DNA of 64,000 nucleotides from Pandoraea terrae (GTDB lineage Bacteria > Pseudomonadota > Gammaproteobacteria > Burkholderiales > Burkholderiaceae): NCBI RefSeq assembly GCF_902459695.1, contig NZ_CABPRZ010000001.1, positions 392,897 through 456,896 on the forward strand, written 5' to 3'. Below, one piece after another: positions 57,274 through 64,000 of this stretch (the first letter of the stretch is position 1; the number at the start of each line of letters is the position of its first letter). Made by a program: the position numbers and the translations under genes. Below the pieces are notes generated by a model. That model did not search any database. It was not told the origin of the DNA and saw only the letters and a program-made list of their open reading frames with translations.

Positions 57274-58614
57274 TTAGTGTGCGGACGTGCCGGCCGGTAG
57301 TGCCGGCAGTCCGCGCCACACGCGCGGCAACAGCACGCCAAGGACAACGCCGCGCACCGCCATGAACACCATCAACGCGGCCCACAGGCCATGATTGCCC
57401 CAGGCGTCCTGAACCCACGGCAGCAACGCGGCGAAGACGATCAGTGCAATCAGCGATGAACTCAACAGCTCGCGCGTGCGTGTCGCGCCAATGAACACGC
57501 CGTCGAGCTGGAAGCACCACACGGCCACGAGCGGCGAGACGATCGCCCACGGCAGGAAGCGGCGCGCCGCCTCGCGTAACGCCGGCTGGTCTGTCAAGGT
57601 ATCGATGATGGCCGGCCCGCATAGCGCGTAGACGACGGCGAAGCCCAACGCGCAGCCGAAGGCCCAGCCCGTTGACAGCCGGATTGCGCGCAACAGCGGC
57701 GCGCGCTGGCGCGCACCGATGTACGCGCCGACGAGCGCCTCGGCAGCGTGTGCGAAGCCATCGATTCCGTACGCCATGAACGTCTGGAAATTGAGCAGCA
57801 GCGCGTTTGCCGCGAGCGTGAGGTCGCCCAGGCGTGCGCCGACGCGCGCGAACCAGGCGAACGCCAGTTGCAGGAAAAGCGTCCGCAGGAAGATATCCAG
57901 ATTGAGGCGGAACAGACGCCACAGTGCCGCGCGCGCCAGTAGCGCCGATAGGCGCGGCGGCGGCAGATGCGGTGTGCGGGCCGCCCATAGCAGCCATGCC
58001 CCGAACATGAAGCCGAGCGTGTCGGCGAGCGCCGTGGCGGCGGCGATGCCGGACACGCCCCAGCCGAGAACGCGTACGAAAGCCAGCACCGCGATCATGT
58101 TGACCACGTTGATGAACACCTGCACGAACAACCCCCGGCGCACTCGCTGGCAAGCGAGCAGGTAACCGAGCACGACATAGTTGGCGAGCGCTAGCGGTGC
58201 GGCAAAGATGCGGATCTCGCAGTATTGCGTGGCGAGCCGCCGGACGTCGGCACTGCCGCCGAGCCAGTCGAGCGCCAGCGCGATCAGCGGTGCGCGGGCG
58301 AGGACCAGTACCGCGCCGATGACACCGGCAAGCGCCAGCGCGCGCCAGAGCGTGTCGCGCAACCGCACGGCGTCGTTCGCGCCGAACGCCTGCGCGGCAA
58401 GGCCGGTGGTGCCCATGCGCAGGAACGAGAACCCCCAGAACACGAGATTGAAGAACAGTCCGCCCAGCGCGACGCCACCAAGATAGGCCGGGCCCGGGAG
58501 GTGGCCGGCGACAGCCGTGTCGACGGCCGACAGCAGCGGTTGCGTCAGGTTGGCCAGCACGATCGGGATGGCAAGGCGCAAGAGTTGCCGGTGGCCGGCG
58601 GGCGCAGGGTTCAT
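57274..58614 (-). CDS. MATE-family efflux transporter (DinF-like)
   Basis: 446 residues with twelve membrane segments. The N-half start LAIPIVLANLTQPLLSAVDTAVAG is typical for DinF-like MATE proteins, and the second half repeats the pattern (FMAYGIDGFAHAAEALVGA). It exports cationic compounds using Na+ or H+. Convergent with the phosphatase gene, 10 bp apart. The ATG at 58614 follows the family start. Confidence 0.88.
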   Translation of the reverse strand: MNPAPAGHRQLLRLAIPIVLANLTQPLLSAVDTAVAGHLPGPAYLGGVALGGLFFNLVFWGFSFLRMGTTGLAAQAFGANDAVRLRDTLWRALALAGVIGAVLVLARAPLIALALDWLGGSADVRRLATQYCEIRIFAAPLALANYVVLGYLLACQRVRRGLFVQVFINVVNMIAVLAFVRVLGWGVSGIAAATALADTLGFMFGAWLLWAARTPHLPPPRLSALLARAALWRLFRLNLDIFLRTLFLQLAFAWFARVGARLGDLTLAANALLLNFQTFMAYGIDGFAHAAEALVGAYIGARQRAPLLRAIRLSTGWAFGCALGFAVVYALCGPAIIDTLTDQPALREAARRFLPWAIVSPLVAVWCFQLDGVFIGATRTRELLSSSLIALIVFAALLPWVQDAWGNHGLWAALMVFMAVRGVVLGVLLPRVWRGLPALPAGTSAH

Positions 58615-58705
58615 GAATGCGGGGCGTGGCGGCCGTTCATGGCGGCGCCGTTCTGGTGAGATCGAGAGGCGCATTATACGATCGCGTGCGCGGGCGTCTG
58701 CGCCA

Positions 58706-58820
58706 ATAAAAATGCCCGCACGAGGCGGGCAGAAAGTCACTACAGGGGAAGTCATGCGTTATGAGCGGAATATGAGGCAAGAGTTCCCGGAATTTCGCGA
58801 GGTAAATTGATTGGAGCCGG
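58706..58820 (-). ncRNA. candidate small RNA A with anti-Shine-Dalgarno motif
   Basis: Minus strand, 5' end estimated. It contains ACTTCCCC (58745-58752 on the complement), able to pair with purine-rich ribosome binding sites, then a terminator stem TGCCCGC/GCGGGCA (58713-58731) and a T-rich tail (TTTTTATT). A possible promoter is TTGCCC, 17 bp, TTACCT around 58800-58830. No gene ends here on this strand. The rest of 58615-58942 has no supported gene. Confidence 0.6.
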
Positions 58821-58942
58821 GTGGGCAATCGCCGTAAAATAAGCGTGTTTTCGCAATCGCCCGCCCCCCCTCCGCTCGATGTCAGCGCGTCTTCCGGCGC
58901 CTGTCGGCGCGGCCTGCCAAGGGGCGTGCCACGGGTTTTCGT

Positions 58943-60475
58943 ATGACGGTAAAAATGGCGGTGCGCCAAGGCCGGATGACCTCGCTGGTCGCCGTGGCCG
59001 TGAGCCTTTGGGCATCCGGCGCGCACGCACAATCGGGATGGGCGGCTGCCAATCCGCCTTGCTTCACAGAGCAGAATGCGCTGGCCTACGGTTTGTGGGA
59101 GCGCGGGCTTGCGCCTGAATACTTTGTGATGCCGGAACCGCCGCCTCCTGATCCGGAGGCAAGCCGGGATCCGATTGCGCTGTTCGCCGGCGCCGATCCG
59201 GCGGCGGTTGCTGCCGCCATCGACCGCGAGGCGGCGCAGCGCGCGGCGACGGACAACGGAAACGCGCTGCCTGCGCGAGACGGCGACGCCGCAACGGCTG
59301 CGGCTGGCGATTCGGCTCGCGATTCGGCTCGCGATTCGGCTCGCGATTCGGCCGGCGAGCTGCCGGCATCTGCGGCATCTGCAACGCCTGCGACATCTGT
59401 CGCGTCTGAACCAAGCGCCGCATCTGCCGCAACGCCCCCATCTACCTCGTCAACCGCGTCTGCCGCGTCAACCGCGTCAACCGCGTCTGCCGCGTCTGCC
59501 GCGTCTGACGCTTCGGCGACGGCCGCGAGCCAGAACGCCGAGGGCGTCGCGGCGATGGCGCAGGCCAATGCAGATGATGCGGCCAACGCGTTGAGCGCGA
59601 CCGGCAAAGGTGCGCCCGAGGCCCCCGATCCGGCGGCCGTTGCCGCAGCCGAGGCCGCGGCGGCGGCGACCGCCGCCCTGTATGCTGATCCCGCGACGGC
59701 GCCGCTGCCGCAGGACGTGGCGAAGCCGAACGCGTTCATCGCCCGGGGCGCGTGCTTGCGGGGCATCGCGCCGACCGAAAGCTTCGCCACGCGCAATATC
59801 CGGGTGTTGATGCGCCAGGGGCTTTACGTGCAGCGCGAGAATCTGCCGCTGACTGCCTCGCGCAGCAAGACGCGGGGCGAGGGCGCCGTCGGATTTCAGG
59901 TGCTTAACGAAGCGCCGTACACGTTCAACGTCGCCATGAACAATGCCGGGATGACCACGACCGGCAAGATGCAGGGCACCGCCAATCTGCTCCTGAACAA
60001 TCCCCTCGGGATGGGCGGCCGGTTGAACTCCACGCTGAGCCAGGACTTGCAGAACGCACGCCGCGATTCGACCAATCGGGACCTGACCGCCAGCTACACG
60101 TTGCCGATCGACGCCGACTGGACGGTGGGCTTGCAGGGATCGGCGAAGGCGTCGACAGACCAGATGGCGTCAAGCACGAGCCAAGGGCAGAGCCTGCAAT
60201 GGCGGGTGCGCCGGGCGTTCGACATCACCGCGAACGGGACCACCGGGGTCGAGCTGCGCTACAACCGCAATCGTTACGAGGATGCGTCGGCACAGCGCTC
60301 GTACGACACATTCGCCGAGGTTGGCCTTAGCCATCAGCACTATTTTGGCCGGAGCAAACTGGACCTGTCGGTGATGCAACGCTTCGCCGCGCCGTGGATG
60401 CCGTCGTCGAGCGGTCCGCCGGGATGGTCGTACCGCTTCCGGTCAGTCGACGCGAAACTCTCCGTGCCGTTCTGA
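58943..60475 (+). CDS. repeat-rich exported protein with TpsB-like barrel segment
   Basis: 510 residues. The signal peptide ends at GAHAQ (30). Residues 30-110 are Ala/Pro-rich; 120-260 is a low-complexity Ser/Ala/Thr/Asp region with four DSAR-type repeats; the last 200 residues alternate like beta strands. NNAGMTTTGKMQGTANLLL and NNPLGMGGRL recall the first barrel strands of two-partner secretion transporters (FhaC, ShlB). No POTRA domains are seen, the barrel part is short, and the protein ends in Phe as outer-membrane proteins do. Exact family unknown. Confidence 0.65.
   Translation: MTVKMAVRQGRMTSLVAVAVSLWASGAHAQSGWAAANPPCFTEQNALAYGLWERGLAPEYFVMPEPPPPDPEASRDPIALFAGADPAAVAAAIDREAAQRAATDNGNALPARDGDAATAAAGDSARDSARDSARDSAGELPASAASATPATSVASEPSAASAATPPSTSSTASAASTASTASAASAASDASATAASQNAEGVAAMAQANADDAANALSATGKGAPEAPDPAAVAAAEAAAAATAALYADPATAPLPQDVAKPNAFIARGACLRGIAPTESFATRNIRVLMRQGLYVQRENLPLTASRSKTRGEGAVGFQVLNEAPYTFNVAMNNAGMTTTGKMQGTANLLLNNPLGMGGRLNSTLSQDLQNARRDSTNRDLTASYTLPIDADWTVGLQGSAKASTDQMASSTSQGQSLQWRVRRAFDITANGTTGVELRYNRNRYEDASAQRSYDTFAEVGLSHQHYFGRSKLDLSVMQRFAAPWMPSSSGPPGWSYRFRSVDAKLSVPF
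59309..59356 (+). repeat. in-frame 12-bp tandem repeat, four units
   Basis: GATTCGGCTCGC occurs three times in a row and a fourth unit ends GCCGGC, encoding DSAR repeats. Copy-number change would stay in frame and alter the length of the protein's linker. Further 9-bp repeats (ACCGCGTCT-like, coding TAS/AAS) follow at about 59450-59510. Confidence 0.85.
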
Positions 60476-60476
60476 C

Positions 60477-60575
60477 AAAAAAACCCGCCACGAGGGCGGG
60501 TGAGGAAGCAGACCCCCCACGGGGAAGTTGAAGGCCTGGTCCCGTCGATTCTCGGGACGGATGTAGTATCGTCAT
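60477..60575 (-). ncRNA. candidate small RNA B with two anti-Shine-Dalgarno motifs
   Basis: Minus strand, 5' end estimated. From the 5' side: a GTCCCG/CGGGAC hairpin, ACTTCCCC (complement of 60521-60528), CTTCCTC (complement of 60502-60508), then a terminator stem ACCCGCC/GGCGGGT (60483-60501) and seven T residues. GATACT near 60570 could be a -10 box. The terminator may also serve the plus-strand gene that ends at 60475. It shares ACTTCCCC and a CCTCGTG terminator-loop sequence with candidate A. Confidence 0.6.
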
Positions 60576-60627
60576 GATGTCGCCCGCTGGCTATGGGCAA
60601 AGTCCTAAATTCCCAGAGAGTGCCGCC

Positions 60628-61080
60628 ATGACCGACTCGACTGCCGTTCCGCCCGCCGACGACGAATCCGGCGCCAAACCGGCCGGCCCTCCCGCCGATG
60701 CGGCGGCCCAGGTGTCGCTGCGCGCGCTGCGCACGGCGCTCCTGCATCAGCACAAGATCCTGATCACGCATGATCGGCAGCAATACGAAAACGTCTTTGG
60801 CCCGGTACCGACGGGCCGCTTCGTGCAAGTGTTGACGGAAGACCCATGGTTTCGCTGGCTCGATCCGCTATCGCGGCTGATCGTCGCGCTTGACGAATGG
60901 TTCGAACAGTCGCCGCCCTTGGCCGAGCCGGGGCGCGATCTCGTCGAGACCGCTGTCGGGCTGTTTCAGGGCGAGGCGTCGAAGGAATTCGGGGAGCGTT
61001 ATCGTCTGGCGTTGCAGCACGCGCCCGACGCCGTGCTGGGGCACAGCGAGGTCATTGCCGCGCTGCGCGCGGCCAAATAA
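60628..61080 (+). CDS. conserved-looking soluble protein, function unknown
   Basis: 150 residues. A Pro/Ala/Asp-rich leader (1-28) is followed by a helical domain: LRTALLHQHKILITHDRQQY, then FVQVLTEDPWFRWLDPLSRL. No cysteine, signal peptide or membrane segment. I do not recognise the family by name. Convergent with the LuxR-type gene, stop codons one base apart. Confidence 0.65.
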   Translation: MTDSTAVPPADDESGAKPAGPPADAAAQVSLRALRTALLHQHKILITHDRQQYENVFGPVPTGRFVQVLTEDPWFRWLDPLSRLIVALDEWFEQSPPLAEPGRDLVETAVGLFQGEASKEFGERYRLALQHAPDAVLGHSEVIAALRAAK

Positions 61081-61081
61081 G

Positions 61082-62227
61082 TCATTCGTCCCATGGGCGG
61101 TCGACGCGCACGCCGGGCACGCGGTGCAGCAGGCTGACAAGTTCGGATTGCCGGCGGGCGCCGGTTTTCGCCATGATGGAGCGCAACTGCGAGCGCACCG
61201 TGTGGATGGAGCTGCGCCGTTGCGCCGCGATTTCGTCGAGCGACAGGCCGGCGCTCAGCGCCAGCCCAATATCCGTTTCCGCAGCCCCCAACCCGAAGAG
61301 ATGTGCGAGCAGTTGCGCCCGGGCGGCCGGCTGGGCCGGGCCCGCGCGCGCGAGCAGCATCGCAAGCGGCACCGTGTCGAGACTCGCGAGCGGGTGCGAC
61401 GGCGTCAGCGGCACGCAAGTCACGGGCAACCGGTCGGGGCCGTCCGACAGCGCGATCGGGTGCGCCATGCGCGGGTGGCCGCAGGCGAGCGTGAGCGCGT
61501 GTTCGAGCGCTTGCTGCTCGTGCGTTTGTCTCGCTCGCAAGCGTCCGTCGCGCACCGTCAAGGGAAAGCCGTCGCGCGTCAGTGCCATTTCGCCATGGCG
61601 ATTCGCGTGACGAAGCCGTCCGTCGCCATCGGTCACCATGATCATGAAGTCCACGTTGTCGAGTGCGGATTCACCGAGAAGGGCCTGGCCCTGCAAGTTT
61701 CGCAGTTGCGTGCCCAAGCGGCTTGCACGCATCAAATGCGGTTTGAGCTGCTGCAGGACGTCGAGGGCGTCGGCGTCGTAGGGATCTTGCCCCGGCGCAC
61801 GGAACAGGCCAATGACACCCGACTGGTGGTCGTTGTCCGAGAGCACGGCGCCGGCCGTGTAGCGGATGCCGTTCGGCATCAGGAATTCGTTGTAGCAGGG
61901 ATCGTGAGCAACGAAACGCTGGTCGAAGCGATGATGGCACGCACGCCACTCGCCAACGCCCTGGCTCATCACCCATGCACGGCGCGGATCGATGTGGGCA
62001 TAGTGTGTGGCGTACACATACGACTGGGCTTCGTCAAACGCAAACGACACGTGACCGTCGCCCGCTTGCTTGGTGATGTCGTCCCAATAAAAGAAATGTC
62101 CGCCTATCGCGCCGGCGGCTTGCGACACCTGCTCGAGCACCGTGCCCCACTGAGACACGTCGAGCGTGGTCTCGTAAATGCTCTGGATGACGGCATCGAG
62201 CGACAACCTGGACGACGTTAGTGCCAT
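61082..62227 (-). CDS. LuxR-family transcriptional regulator
   Basis: 381 residues. The C-terminal 60 residues form a LuxR helix-turn-helix (GLGAAETDIGLALSAG, SLDEIAAQRRSSIHTVRSQL). The N-terminal 300 residues are a sensor region without a recognised response-regulator or autoinducer domain; FMIMVTDGDGRLRHANRHGE suggests a PAS domain at about 193-250. An upstream in-frame ATG is possible but adds only charged, unconserved residues. Confidence 0.82.
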   Translation of the reverse strand: MALTSSRLSLDAVIQSIYETTLDVSQWGTVLEQVSQAAGAIGGHFFYWDDITKQAGDGHVSFAFDEAQSYVYATHYAHIDPRRAWVMSQGVGEWRACHHRFDQRFVAHDPCYNEFLMPNGIRYTAGAVLSDNDHQSGVIGLFRAPGQDPYDADALDVLQQLKPHLMRASRLGTQLRNLQGQALLGESALDNVDFMIMVTDGDGRLRHANRHGEMALTRDGFPLTVRDGRLRARQTHEQQALEHALTLACGHPRMAHPIALSDGPDRLPVTCVPLTPSHPLASLDTVPLAMLLARAGPAQPAARAQLLAHLFGLGAAETDIGLALSAGLSLDEIAAQRRSSIHTVRSQLRSIMAKTGARRQSELVSLLHRVPGVRVDRPWDE

Positions 62228-62505
62228 GTCGGCCCCCGAACTGACCTCAGACGTTCCCCGCGCGGCAAGTTCACGCCGCACATCTGCCGTGCCGGCGGCT
62301 TCGCCGTCCCGCACGGGGCATTTTTCCGAAGATGCTACGCGAATTGCGTGAATTTGTGTAACGCGCGCGGCGGCGCGCGACCGGGCACGATCACGCAGGC
62401 GGCGGGCAATCCGTCAAGCTTGAAATTTGCGCTTTCCGTGATCATGAATTGAGCAATGATCTTGACAGCCTTGTCCCGTGGCCTTTATGGGCGTTCGGGG
62501 TCGAC

Positions 62506-62540
62506 TTATCCAGTGGGTTATCCACAAGGGCTGTGGATAA
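62506..62540. repeat. cluster of three DnaA boxes
   Basis: TTATCCAGT (62506-62514, one or two mismatches), TTATCCACA (62518-62526, perfect) and TGTGGATAA (62532-62540, perfect, opposite orientation) lie within 35 bp. The 563-bp gap 62228-62790 between divergent genes otherwise holds no gene I can support. No dnaA, dnaN or parAB is nearby. Confidence 0.8.
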
Positions 62541-62790
62541 CGTCCGGTAATCGGTTTTGGTGTCGGGCGTCTCCGGGCTTGCCGCACGGAATGATTGGGC
62601 GTACGACGCAGGCGTTTGGCGCTGCCGTGTCGGGCGCCGTGGCGAACCGGCGCGGCGCTGGCTCCTTCAAAACGCTGCCGGCTGGCTCTGTCAGGCGCTA
62701 CGCCATGCTGCGACAATGTCGGATTGCGACGGTTTGGTACGCGAATGATTCGCACACCGCCGCGCGAATCTTCGTGCCCCGACCGTTTTC

Positions 62791-63636
62791 ATGACCCAGA
62801 CCTCGATTGTCCTGCTCGTGTTGTTCTCCGCGCTCATGCATGCGACGTGGAATGCCTTTCTGCATGCGAGTCCGGACCGGCTGTGGCAGGTCGGCATGAT
62901 GGCGGTGCCGCAACTCGTCGTGGCGGCGGTGGCGGCGTGTTGGCTGCCATTGCCGGCGCCATCGGCATGGCCGCTCGTGATCCTGTCGGCGATTGCACAG
63001 GTCGGTTACACGGCGTCGCTCATCCGCGCGTACCGAGCGGGCGATTTCGGTCAGATCTATCCCATTGCACGCGGCATTTCGCCGGCGCTGATCGCGCTGG
63101 CGGCGCTCGTCCTGGCCGGGGAGCGCCCGGGGTGGCTGGCAGCTGCGGCGATTGTGCTCATCTGTGTGGGCATCCTGTCGCTGGCGCTGCGCGGCCGGCA
63201 TTTTTCCGTCGACAGCGTCCCGGCGGCGCTGATGACCGGCGTGTTCATCGCCGCGTATACGATCATCGACGGCTTCGGCGTACGGACCTCCGGCAATGGC
63301 TTCGCTTACATTGCGTGGGTCTATCTTGCCGCCAGCGTGCCGCTGGTGGGTACGGTGTACCTGCGTCGCGGCGGCCTGCGCGGCATGTTCCTCGCACCGC
63401 CGCGACGCGTGGCCGAGGCCATCGGCGCGGGCATCGTGGCGCTGACGGCCTACGGCATGGTCGTATTCGCGCTGCAATTCCTGCCGATGGGCGTCGTTTC
63501 GGCGCTGCGCGAATCGAGCGCCATCTTCGCCGTAGTGCTCGGCTGGCTGTTCCTGCGCGAGCCGTTGACGCCGCGACGCGTGGTGTCCGGACTGCTGGTC
63601 GTGGCGGGCGCCATGCTCATTAAGCTAGGTGGCTGA
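62791..63636 (+). CDS. EamA-family (DMT) transporter
   Basis: 281 residues, ten membrane segments in two EamA repeats. The HATWNAFLH and LIRAYRAGDFGQIYPIARGI segments are common in the group, and the second repeat ends with REPLTPRRVVSGLLVVAGAM. Probably exports or imports a small metabolite; substrate unknown. Confidence 0.87.
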   Translation: MTQTSIVLLVLFSALMHATWNAFLHASPDRLWQVGMMAVPQLVVAAVAACWLPLPAPSAWPLVILSAIAQVGYTASLIRAYRAGDFGQIYPIARGISPALIALAALVLAGERPGWLAAAAIVLICVGILSLALRGRHFSVDSVPAALMTGVFIAAYTIIDGFGVRTSGNGFAYIAWVYLAASVPLVGTVYLRRGGLRGMFLAPPRRVAEAIGAGIVALTAYGMVVFALQFLPMGVVSALRESSAIFAVVLGWLFLREPLTPRRVVSGLLVVAGAMLIKLGG

Positions 63637-63752
63637 CGCGCTTGGCAGTTCCCCTATCGACTTGTCATCCGCAACGCGCGGAGATGCCATGAACCGAACG
63701 GACTCTTAACGGACGCGTGTTCGTTTCCAATAGGAAAATTCCGTTTTCGATA

Positions 63753-63773
63753 CAGATAATTCCGAAATATCTG
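63753..63773. promoter_or_regulatory. palindrome in the last intergenic region
   Basis: CAGATA and TATCTG with a nine-base spacer lie in an AT-rich part of 63637-64000, followed by TTGACC at 63777-63782. It may be an operator for a plus-strand gene beginning at or beyond the window edge; ATG codons occur at 63974 and 63990. No complete gene is present in these 364 bp. Confidence 0.35.
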
Positions 63774-64000
63774 GCGTTGACCGAATTACCGGCTAACAAC
63801 GCTTGCGCGTTCTGTCACAATCCCCGCCGTTTTCCATTCGGTTCGTAGCCACATTCTGATGGCCTGGCGTGATCGTGCACGCACCGTTTGATACCCCCAT
63901 TTTCCTGCAGCCGTGCCCCCCGACGGCCGTCCGTTTCCCCGCGCGGTTGGCTCTGACATGTAGCAGCCGCGCCATGAACCGAGATCGGCATGAACGCTCG

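Noticed and set aside
59309..59510. CRISPR-like array suspected from closely spaced repeats
   Set aside because: The repeats are 9-12 bp, directly adjacent without spacers, and in frame within a coding region, so they are coding tandem repeats.

Overview
The window is high-GC DNA from a betaproteobacterium, most likely a Burkholderiaceae member. I infer this from the codon use, the many catabolic operons each paired with an IclR, LacI, GntR, RpiR or AraC regulator, the lysine/alanine-tailed HU protein, and a PagP lipid A palmitoyltransferase. A Pandoraea- or Burkholderia-like genome would fit, but no single gene fixes the genus. There are no rRNA or tRNA genes and no CRISPR array.

Layout. 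1-2576: the end of an aromatic-oxygenase operon (reductase, glutathione S-transferase, and an oxygenase subunit that lacks its Rieske motif) and a small unknown gene. 2806-9988: a 2-ketogluconate utilisation operon (kguD, kguK, kguE) joined to a four-gene polar-amino-acid-type ABC transporter and a PtxS-like LacI regulator; two near-perfect PtxS-type operators tie the regulator to the operon. 10203-12578: HU, a membrane protein, a MarR-like regulator and pagP. 12579-13255: a gene-free stretch with three 39-bp DnaA-box-bearing repeats and a promoter with a palindromic operator. 13256-16044: acylating acetaldehyde dehydrogenase, 4-hydroxy-2-oxovalerate aldolase and an IclR regulator. 16153-20944: a PilZ/YcgR-like protein, a long protein of unknown family, an Amt transporter behind a sigma-54 promoter and NtrC site, and an ABM-domain protein. 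21157-25745: a GntR-controlled cluster that probably oxidises both enantiomers of 2-hydroxyglutarate.

25746-29629 is an accessory scar: another 39-bp repeat, a TnpB element with a tnpA relic, a RidA-like gene cut by the element, a small membrane protein, a transposase-like orphan, and a terminator without a gene. 29630-39875: IclR and AraC regulators, then a set of genes that can take isobutyryl-CoA (from valine) through to propionyl-CoA. 39934-42267: YggT, a small unknown protein and a diguanylate cyclase. 42958-52415: a peptide-use operon with an RpiR regulator, isoaspartyl peptidase, a GsiABCD-type importer, a DmpA-type aminopeptidase and a DppA-type D-aminopeptidase.

52589-64000: a sensor-like membrane protein, an alpha/beta hydrolase with a cysteine at the nucleophile elbow, universal stress protein, lipoprotein, RarD and EamA permeases, an inositol-monophosphatase-family phosphatase, a MATE transporter, a repeat-rich outer-membrane-like protein, a LuxR regulator and a further DnaA-box cluster. 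Two candidate minus-strand small RNAs, each with an anti-Shine-Dalgarno CUUCCCC motif and a Rho-independent terminator, flank the outer-membrane-like gene. With the dispersed 39-bp repeats, these are the least explained signals in the window.
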